DNA of 36,053 bases from an uncultured Collinsella sp. (GTDB taxonomy: Bacteria > Actinomycetota > Coriobacteriia > Coriobacteriales > Coriobacteriaceae). The DNA is taken from NCBI GenBank assembly GCA_900752215.1, contig CAADUO010000038.1:1-36053 (forward strand), given 5' to 3'. Positions 30,453 through 36,053 of this stretch are shown in pieces. Both the position numbers and the translations under genes were made by a program. Numbering within the stretch: position 1 is the first letter of the stretch; each line of letters begins with the position of its first letter. A model generated the notes under the pieces. It saw only the letters and a list, made by a program, of their open reading frames with translations, made no database searches and was not told the origin of the DNA.

Positions 30453-31523
30453 GCCGAAGCTGATGCCCAGCGCCTTGGCCTCGCGCACTAGATCGCTCTG
30501 GGGGTCGACGTACTTGAGCTTGCCGGCGACCTCCTCGAGCGGCATGTGGCACATCTTGCCGTCACGCAGGGCAATCATGTAGCCAAACTCGCCGCGCAGG
30601 CAGCCGAGCGCTGCCTCGACGCCGCACTGGGTCGCAAAGATGCGGTCCTGGGCGTCGGGCTGGCCGCCGCGCTGCGTGTGGCCGGGGATGGCGACGCGGG
30701 TCTCGCGACCAGTCTTGGCTTCGATCTCCTTGGCGATGTCGTAGACGATCGATGGGCTCGTGCGCTCGGCGAGCTTCTTCTTGTACTCCTTCTTGGACAG
30801 CGCCGCGTCTTCCTTGGAGATAGCGCCCTCGGCGACGGCCACGATGGTAAAGCGGCTGCCGGTCTCCATGCGATGCTCGATGGTCTTGATAACCTGGTCC
30901 ATGTCGTAGGGAATCTCGGGAATCAAGATGACATCCGCGCCGCCCGCGACGCCGGCGTACAGCGGGATCCAGCCAACCTTGTGGCCCATGATCTCGATGA
31001 CAAACACGCGGCCGTGGCTCGAGGCGGTAGTGTGGATGTCGTCGATGCACTTGGTGGCGACGTCGATGGCGCTCGTAAAGCCAAACGTCAGCTCGGTGCC
31101 CCAGGTGTCGTTATCGATGGTCTTGGGCAGGGCGATAACGTTGAGGCCCTCTTCGCGCAGGCGGTTGGCGGTCTTGGTGGAGCCGTTACCGCCCAGCATA
31201 AACAGGCAGTCGAGCTGCAGCTTATGATAGGTGTGGACCATCGCCGGCACCTTCTCGACACCATCGGCTTCGGGGGTATCCAGGCGCTTGAACGGCGTGC
31301 GGCTCGTGCCCAGGATGGTGCCGCCGCGGGTGAGGATGCCGCTAAAATCGGCGGGCGTCATGACGCGGAACCTGCTGTAGATAAGGCCCTGATAGCCGTC
31401 CTCAAAGCCATAAATCTCGATAGGCTCTTCGCTATTGGTCATAAGCGTTTTGACAATGCCGCGCATGGTGGCGTTGAGCGCCTGGCAGTCGCCGCCACTA
31501 GTAAGAAGACCGATTCTAAGCAT
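30444..31523 (-). CDS. pfkA: 6-phosphofructokinase
   Basis: Phosphofructokinase converts fructose 6-phosphate to fructose 1,6-bisphosphate. The 359-residue protein has the N-terminal GLLTSGGDCQALNA, the nucleotide loop GGNGS (111-115), the catalytic PKTIDND (133-139, D137) and MGHKVGW. Glycine at 114 predicts ATP use, while lysine at 134 is the residue found in pyrophosphate-type enzymes, so it belongs to the mixed G104/K124 group. Asparagine replaces the usual aspartate in GGDGS. The start has GGAAGGA about eight bases upstream. It would process the hexose phosphates supplied by the sugar locus. Confidence 0.92.
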   Translation of the reverse strand: MLRIGLLTSGGDCQALNATMRGIVKTLMTNSEEPIEIYGFEDGYQGLIYSRFRVMTPADFSGILTRGGTILGTSRTPFKRLDTPEADGVEKVPAMVHTYHKLQLDCLFMLGGNGSTKTANRLREEGLNVIALPKTIDNDTWGTELTFGFTSAIDVATKCIDDIHTTASSHGRVFVIEIMGHKVGWIPLYAGVAGGADVILIPEIPYDMDQVIKTIEHRMETGSRFTIVAVAEGAISKEDAALSKKEYKKKLAERTSPSIVYDIAKEIEAKTGRETRVAIPGHTQRGGQPDAQDRIFATQCGVEAALGCLRGEFGYMIALRDGKMCHMPLEEVAGKLKYVDPQSDLVREAKALGISFGDE

Positions 31524-31561
31524 GGTGAATCCTTCCGGGCAAGTTATAACATGCGCATAAG

Positions 31562-31594
31562 TTTACCCCCGCACACTGTTGATACGGGGGTAAA
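31562..31594. terminator. Hairpin between the Ntn hydrolase gene and pfkA
   Basis: TTTACCCCCG pairs perfectly with CGGGGGTAAA around a 13-base loop. It is 70 bases after the upstream minus-strand gene and about 39 bases before the pfkA start. It has no T tract, so it may be a weak terminator or a regulatory dyad in the pfkA leader. Confidence 0.45.
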
Positions 31595-31663
31595 ACGTGT
31601 TAGCTCAAATGTATGGAAATGTAAGCAACGTCAGGCCAGCGTAAGGACGACGGTGCCAGCTCC

Positions 31664-32749
31664 TTACAGCGCGAAGGCGTCGACGTCGCCCCAGTGGCGG
31701 CGCAGCGTAATGGCGGCGGCGGGTTCGGTATTGTCAAAGACGACCGACCATTGCGTATTGCTGGTGATGTCTTTCGGATTGGGTTCTTGCGCTGCAGCGC
31801 GTAGGGCCTTCCAAGCGACTGCCTCGTCCTGGGCACCGACATGGGCGTCAAGGACATCGGCGATTGCGATGGCGCGCTCTTTACCATGGCCCAGCTCGCC
31901 ATTCTTTTGGTTGGGCAGCACTTCGTCGCCATAGCAGGCGTAGAAGTTCGTAACCTGGCGTACAGGAGTCGCTTTGAAAGCACGGTCCGGATCGCGCGGA
32001 TCCCACTCTACTACGCGCGCGTCACCGGCGGCGTCGTTGATAAAGAAGTGGTAATCGCGTCCTGCCATGGCGTGCATGTCGTAGGCGGAAAGCAGGTCGA
32101 CAGCTTCTTGCGTGGTGGCGGCACGGTCGAGCACCAGACGGATGGCGAGCGAGGTATTGATGACGGGGCGTTGCGCGTCCTGGTCACAGGGCTTGGAATC
32201 CAGAGTGAGTACGGCAATGGACACGCCGCATTCGTTAACACCGTCGAGCTGGGCAAACGGGCCCATGAGTGCGGCGGCACGTCCGGCGACGGAGTCAAGC
32301 GGAGTGTTATCGCCCAGGTTGTTAAGGGCGGCAAACCCGATGGAGGCATAGCCGTCGCGTGGGTGATTGCGCACCAGCAGTGCCGAGGTGTCGTCCTTAA
32401 AGTCGTAATTGCGACCGGTGCGCACGCGGCCTTCGGCATCTACGGCGACAAAAGCGCTGCAGGCAAACTGGGGCGCCTGGACATGTACCGGCACACCGGG
32501 CAGCACCTGCGCCACCACGGCATCGATGTAGGCCTGGTCGTCGCGCACGCCAGCGGCGATGATGCAATCAAGATCGTAGTCGTAGGCGATGTCGATTGCG
32601 TACAGGTCATAGCTATCCGCGTAGCCGGTCAAGCGTTTGAGCGACGCGGCGGACTTGATTTGCTTGCGGTAAACGATACCGGTGGCAGCGGCAAGGCCGA
32701 CGGCGACTCCCGCGACACCGCAGGCGATGGCAATGTTACGTGGCTTCAT
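31664..32749 (-). CDS. Membrane-anchored linear amide C-N hydrolase (choloylglycine hydrolase-like)
   Basis: The 361-residue protein starts with one hydrophobic segment (residues about 6-26). The Ntn-hydrolase core follows from C97, the likely nucleophile after chain cleavage (PQFACSAFVAVDAEG), with R113-N114-Y115-D116 and the NECGVSIAVLTLDS region characteristic of choloylglycine hydrolase, penicillin V acylase and related acyltransferases. True bile salt hydrolases begin with Met-Cys. The internal cysteine and membrane anchor point instead to an extracytoplasmic acylase with self-processing. Substrates could be N-acyl amino acids or bile amides but are unproven. It faces away from the adjacent M18 peptidase. 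Confidence 0.8.
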   Translation of the reverse strand: MKPRNIAIACGVAGVAVGLAAATGIVYRKQIKSAASLKRLTGYADSYDLYAIDIAYDYDLDCIIAAGVRDDQAYIDAVVAQVLPGVPVHVQAPQFACSAFVAVDAEGRVRTGRNYDFKDDTSALLVRNHPRDGYASIGFAALNNLGDNTPLDSVAGRAAALMGPFAQLDGVNECGVSIAVLTLDSKPCDQDAQRPVINTSLAIRLVLDRAATTQEAVDLLSAYDMHAMAGRDYHFFINDAAGDARVVEWDPRDPDRAFKATPVRQVTNFYACYGDEVLPNQKNGELGHGKERAIAIADVLDAHVGAQDEAVAWKALRAAAQEPNPKDITSNTQWSVVFDNTEPAAAITLRRHWGDVDAFAL

Positions 32750-32910
32750 GACGGCTCCTCTCGTCCTGTTAGCGTAATTGTCGCAAAAGGAGCGCGGGCA
32801 TGATGGCTCAACTTGGTGAGCGGCGCGGGATTAAACATGGAATGAAGAGTGCGGCGCTGGCGTGGCGGGGTATGCTGGAGGGGACCATCAACCCAGCGAA
32901 AGGGGAGAGC

Positions 32911-34296
32911 ATGACGGATCAGGAAACGCCCGAGCGCGCGCATGTGACGGCCGACGATATCGAGGCCGCCAACGACCTTATCGACTTTATCGAGGCATGT
33001 CCCAGCATGTTCCATACGGCGGCGACCATTATGGCCGAGCTCGACGAGGCGGGCTTTACCTACCTGCCCGAGAACGCGGCGTGGGACATCGAGCCGGGCG
33101 GGCGTTATTACACGCAGCGCAATACCTCGAGCGTTATTGCCTTTAAGGTGGGCGAGGACCTGACCGCGACGTGGGGCGAGGACGGCGTTGCCGGTGACTA
33201 TCATTTTCAGCTCACGGCGTCGCACAGCGATTCGCCGACGTTTAAGGTCAAGGCCGTGCCCGAGCTCGACGGCGCAGGCGAGACGCTGCGCCTGAACACC
33301 GAGGCCTACGGCGGCATGATCGACTACACCTGGTTCGACCGCCCGCTGGCGCTCGCGGGCCGCGTGTTGGTACGCGAAGGCGACCGTATTGAGAGCCGCC
33401 TGCTTGCCACCGAGCGCGAAGTCGCGATTATCCCGAGCCTTGCCATCCATATGAACCGCGGCGTTAACGAGGGCTTTGCGCCCAACCGCGCCGTCGACCT
33501 GTGCCCGCTCATCAGCGCCGGTGAGCTTAAGCAGGGCGATTTTGATGCCCTGGTTGCCGACGAACTGGACGTTGAGCCCGAGCAGATCCTGAGCCGCGAT
33601 CTGTTCCTGGTCAACCGCCAGGATGCGCGCATTTGGGGCTGGGCTGACGAGTTCATCTCGACGCCCAAGCTCGACGACCTGGCCTGCGCCTACACCTCAC
33701 TGCAGGCATTTTTGGGTGCCGAGAACGCGCGCGACGTCTCGGTCTTCTGCTGCTTTGATAACGAGGAGGTTGGTTCCGAGACCAAGCAGGGCGCCATGTC
33801 GACGTTCTTGGCCGACGCACTGCGCCGCATCAACGGATCGCTGGGCTTTGACGACGAGTCGTACCATCGTGCACTTGCTGCCTCGATGCTTGTGAGCTGC
33901 GACAATGCGCATGCCGTGCACCCCAACCACGCCGAGAAGTGCGACGCCCGCAATCAGGTTGTGCTCAACGGCGGTATCGTTATCAAGGAAGCCGCCAACC
34001 AGCATTACTGCACCGATGCCTTTAGCCGCGCAGTGTTCCAGGCTATTTGCGATGACGCCGACGTGCCCACGCAGGCCTTCGCCAACAAGAGCGATATGGC
34101 GGGTGGCTCCACGCTCGGCAACCTGTCGAACATGCAGGCGAGCATGCATGCCGTGGACGTGGGCCTGCCGCAGCTGGCCATGCACTCAAGCTACGAGACC
34201 GGCGGCGTACGCGACGTGATGTACGCCATCCGTGCCCTCACCGCCTTCTACGAGCGCAACCTAACCATCAACGGAGCCGAAAGCGTAGAGCTCTAA
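32911..34296 (+). CDS. M18 family aminopeptidase
   Basis: A cytosolic dodecameric-type metalloaminopeptidase that removes acidic or other N-terminal residues from peptides. The 461-residue protein has the metal-binding residues in TASHSDSP (His), KLDDLACAY (Asp), FDNEEVGS (Glu-Glu), SCDNAHAVHPN (Asp) and AMHSSYETGG (His). The length is normal for the family. ATG 32911 follows AAAGGGGAGAGC; an upstream in-frame start at 32800 overlaps the promoter region. A terminator-like hairpin follows immediately after its stop. Confidence 0.93.
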   Translation: MTDQETPERAHVTADDIEAANDLIDFIEACPSMFHTAATIMAELDEAGFTYLPENAAWDIEPGGRYYTQRNTSSVIAFKVGEDLTATWGEDGVAGDYHFQLTASHSDSPTFKVKAVPELDGAGETLRLNTEAYGGMIDYTWFDRPLALAGRVLVREGDRIESRLLATEREVAIIPSLAIHMNRGVNEGFAPNRAVDLCPLISAGELKQGDFDALVADELDVEPEQILSRDLFLVNRQDARIWGWADEFISTPKLDDLACAYTSLQAFLGAENARDVSVFCCFDNEEVGSETKQGAMSTFLADALRRINGSLGFDDESYHRALAASMLVSCDNAHAVHPNHAEKCDARNQVVLNGGIVIKEAANQHYCTDAFSRAVFQAICDDADVPTQAFANKSDMAGGSTLGNLSNMQASMHAVDVGLPQLAMHSSYETGGVRDVMYAIRALTAFYERNLTINGAESVEL

Positions 34297-34340
34297 AACC
34301 TACCAAAAAGGGATAGGTTTATTTTGGCAGGTTTTATCTG
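34296..34340 (+). terminator. AACCTGCC hairpin repeat, copy 3, terminator after the M18 peptidase
   Basis: AAACCTACCAAAA pairs with TTTTGGCAGGTTT across GGGATAGGTTTA, followed by TATCTG. It begins at the stop codon of the peptidase gene and works as an intrinsic terminator on the plus strand, while belonging to a four-copy repeat family. Confidence 0.65.
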
Positions 34341-34437
34341 GGCAAATGCTTTAACGCCAACGACAAGACGGAACTGCTAAGGCTTGCAGATAAAGCCGGC
34401 GCCAGCGAAACGCCGCAGGTAGAGCAAAAGTCAGCGA

Positions 34438-34535
34438 GAGCCCGCCAGAGCGAGCAATGTGACGGGAAAGAGGAGGGCATAGGCCTTTTGGCCATGCCCG
34501 ACGATTGAACGTCAGATTGCCGCTCTGGCGGGCTC
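34438..34535. repeat. 98-bp palindrome between convergent genes
   Basis: GAGCCCGCCAGAGCG plus AGCAATGTGACG pairs with CGTCAGATTGCC plus GCTCTGGCGGGCTC. Inside is a second hairpin GGGCATAGGCC/GGCCATGCCC. It lies between the M18 peptidase and the dehydrogenase gene, which are convergent. The conserved GTCCTCG/CTGCGGA loop pair of the other long palindromes is absent. Confidence 0.65.
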
Positions 34536-34548
34536 GCAGCGTCGAGGG

Positions 34549-34576
34549 GTTCCGGCGTTTGGTAAAACGCCGGAAC
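34549..34576 (-). terminator. Hairpin directly after the D-2-hydroxyacid dehydrogenase gene
   Basis: GTTCCGGCGTTT pairs with AAACGCCGGAAC around a four-base loop and begins four bases after the dehydrogenase stop codon on the minus strand. No T tract follows the stem on that strand. Confidence 0.55.
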
Positions 34577-34579
34577 AAT

Positions 34580-35515
34580 CTAGTGTTCGATCCAACAGCG
34601 CAGGGTCTCGCCGGCTTGCAGGTGACGCAGATTCTCTGCGGCAATGTCGACCACATTGTCGAGCGTAGCCTCCAAGTGGAACCAGCCCGAGATATGCGGC
34701 GTAATGAGCATGTTAGGCGCATCCCACAGTGGGCTTGTCTCGGGCAGCGGCTCGGGGCCGGTGACGTCGACCGCGGCACCGGCGAGATGACCCGACTCCA
34801 GGGCGGCAACCAAGTCGTCGGCGACCACAAGGTCGCCGCGGCCGCCGTTGGCAAAGAAGGCGCCCGGTTTCATCGCGGCGAAGAACTCGGCGTTCGCCAG
34901 GCCGCGAGTCTCGGGTGTGCTGGGCATAAAGGAAGCGACGATGTCAGCCTCGGCCAGGCGCTCGGACAGGGCGTCCATGCCGTCCATGTCCTCAAACACA
35001 ATGGGATAGACGAGCGGATGGCGCTTGATGCCGCGGACGTGCGCGCCCATGCTGCGGCAGAGCGTGGCAAAGTGGCCGCCGATATCGCCCGCGCCCAGCA
35101 CCAGCACGTTGGCATTTTTGAGCGAGGTGACCGGCCCTAAGTCCTCCCAGCGATGCTCGCGCTGCAGGTCCTGGTAGCCGGGCAGGCGCTTCATCATAGA
35201 CAGCACCATGGCAAACATGTGCTCGCTCACAGCCTGGCCGTAGGCACCCACCGAGCAGGAAAGCTTAGCGTCGGCCGGCACGGTGCCGGCGGCCAAGTAA
35301 TCGTCATAGCCGGCGGTCTGCAATTGCAACAGCTGGAGATGCTCGCATGCCGTGAGCATGCCAGGGTCGATGTTGCCCAGGATCACGTCGGCATCGGCGA
35401 CCTGCTCGTGCGTGGCGGCGTCGGCGCTCGTGTAGATAAAGTCCTCGCCCGGAGCGCTCGACTCAAGAATTGCGCGATGACGGTCGTTGACGGGCAACAA
35501 AACCAGAATGTTCAC
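34580..35515 (-). CDS. D-isomer-specific 2-hydroxyacid dehydrogenase
   Basis: The 311-residue NAD-dependent oxidoreductase interconverts 2-oxoacids and D-2-hydroxyacids. It has the Rossmann motif LVLGAGDIGGHFA, the catalytic arginine in NGGRGDLV, the glutamate in VTGPEPLPETSPLW and the histidine in ITPHISGW. The family N-terminus MNILVLLPVNDRHRA is obtained with GTG at 35515, which has AGAGGA six bases upstream; the upstream extension to 35590 covers a repeat and is rejected. The exact substrate is unclear. Confidence 0.9.
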   Translation of the reverse strand: MNILVLLPVNDRHRAILESSAPGEDFIYTSADAATHEQVADADVILGNIDPGMLTACEHLQLLQLQTAGYDDYLAAGTVPADAKLSCSVGAYGQAVSEHMFAMVLSMMKRLPGYQDLQREHRWEDLGPVTSLKNANVLVLGAGDIGGHFATLCRSMGAHVRGIKRHPLVYPIVFEDMDGMDALSERLAEADIVASFMPSTPETRGLANAEFFAAMKPGAFFANGGRGDLVVADDLVAALESGHLAGAAVDVTGPEPLPETSPLWDAPNMLITPHISGWFHLEATLDNVVDIAAENLRHLQAGETLRCWIEH

Positions 35516-35534
35516 AAGCAGTCCTCTCCGCTCG

Positions 35535-35575
35535 ACCTGCCAAAAAGGGACAGGTTTATTTTGGCAGGTTTTATC
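35535..35575. repeat. AACCTGCC hairpin repeat, copy 4
   Basis: ACCTGCCAAAA pairs with TTTTGGCAGGT across AGGGACAGGTTTA, followed on plus by TTTATC. It lies 20 bases before the dehydrogenase start, in the opposite orientation to that gene, so here it is better seen as a dispersed repeat than a functional terminator. Confidence 0.6.
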
Positions 35576-35591
35576 AGGCAAAACGTTCAAA

Positions 35592-35642
35592 TAAAACGCC
35601 GGGCTTCGCGATGGTTAACATATCCATCGCGAAGCCCGGCGC
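35592..35642 (-). terminator. Intrinsic terminator of the methionine aminopeptidase gene
   Basis: On the minus strand CGCCGGGCTTCGCGATGG pairs perfectly with CCATCGCGAAGCCCGGCG around ATATGTTAA and is followed by TTTTATTT. It lies just after the map stop codon at 35651. Confidence 0.85.
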
Positions 35643-35650
35643 ATCCACGG

Positions 35651-36053
35651 CTACCAGCTCAGCAGTTCGTAACCATCCTCGGTCACCACGAGCTGTACCT
35701 CGCACTGGGCCGAATCGCTGCCGTCCTTGGTGCGCACGCACCAGCCGTCACCCTTGCTGATCTTGATGTCGGGCGCTCCGGCGTTGACCATGGGCTCGAT
35801 GGTAAAGACCATGCCCGGAGCCATGATGGTGTCCACATCGGGTGCCTCGGTGGTAAAGCCCACAAACGGGTCCTCGTGGAACTCCTTACCGATGCCGTGT
35901 CCGCCGTACTCGCGTACCACGCTAAAGCCGGCGTCCTCGACCGTCTTTTGCACGGCCTCGGCCATCACGGACAGCGGCAGCCACGGCTTGACGGCAGCCA
36001 GACCCGCCTCCACGCTGGCGCGGGCGACGTCGACCAGGCGCTGGCGCTCGGCA
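35651..36053 (-). CDS. map: Methionine aminopeptidase, type I (C-terminal part)
   Basis: This enzyme removes the initiator methionine from new proteins. The visible 134 residues carry metal and substrate residues of the family: GGHGIGKEFHEDP (His pair), MVFTIEPM (Glu) and CEVQLVVTEDGYELLS (last Glu). The frame is open to the window edge, so the start lies outside. An ATG at 36013 is internal and would delete half of the catalytic domain. A strong terminator follows. Confidence 0.92.
   Translation of the reverse strand, partial: AERQRLVDVARASVEAGLAAVKPWLPLSVMAEAVQKTVEDAGFSVVREYGGHGIGKEFHEDPFVGFTTEAPDVDTIMAPGMVFTIEPMVNAGAPDIKISKGDGWCVRTKDGSDSAQCEVQLVVTEDGYELLSW

Overview
This window is most likely from the chromosome of a gut Coriobacteriia species, Collinsella-like. 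The basis is a GC-rich host, actinobacterial-type protein sequences and the gene mix (a PTS/GH32 sucrose locus, a beta-lactamase-like protein, a membrane-anchored choloylglycine-hydrolase-type enzyme). This assignment comes from family knowledge, not a database search. No rRNA, tRNA or CRISPR array was seen.

Region 1 (1-3833) is a pile-up of insertion sequences. The start of an IS3-family element runs off the left edge. Next to it is an IS110-family element on the minus strand, split in two by a complete IS21-family element (1105-3360) carrying istA and istB. The IS21 copy has TG...CA ends, a 5-bp target duplication (GAGCC) and four roughly 23-bp-spaced repeats at each end. Removing it restores one continuous IS110 transposase frame that ends in an HTH domain.

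Region 2 (4158-9813) is a sugar locus for sucrose or other beta-fructosides: a LacI-type regulator, a divergent GH32 enzyme, a sucrose-type PTS EIIBC and a canonical sucrose-6-phosphate hydrolase. Matching operator-like sites lie before the regulator, across the GH32 promoter and before the PTS gene.

Region 3 (10089-14831) holds degV, a pyruvate formate-lyase activase, an exported beta-lactamase-like protein, MTA/SAH nucleosidase and the GTPase EngB. Region 4 (15090-20384) holds the aspartate pathway: thrC and thrB on minus, lysC and asd on plus, diverging from a short intergenic region. Region 5 (20838-28982) holds an O6-alkylguanine repair protein, a ClC antiporter, a GyrI-like protein under an SOS-box-like palindrome, a MacB/FtsX-type ABC exporter and a membrane-bound XRE regulator. 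Region 6 (29437-36053) holds a small conserved hypothetical protein, 6-phosphofructokinase, a membrane-anchored Ntn hydrolase, an M18 aminopeptidase, a D-2-hydroxyacid dehydrogenase and the C-terminal part of methionine aminopeptidase.

The most striking feature is the intergenic DNA. Three long palindromes, downstream of thrB, asd and pfkA, have arms of unrelated sequence, yet all share the same two small internal loops (sense strand GUCCUCG facing CUGCGGA) and, in two of them, a UUCG-capped tip. This looks like a covarying structured RNA at gene 3' ends. Other intergenic families are a palindrome with conserved arms (three copies), an AACCTGCC hairpin family (four copies), a 373-375-bp duplicated element (two copies), a 62-bp tandem repeat and a 51-52-bp minisatellite.
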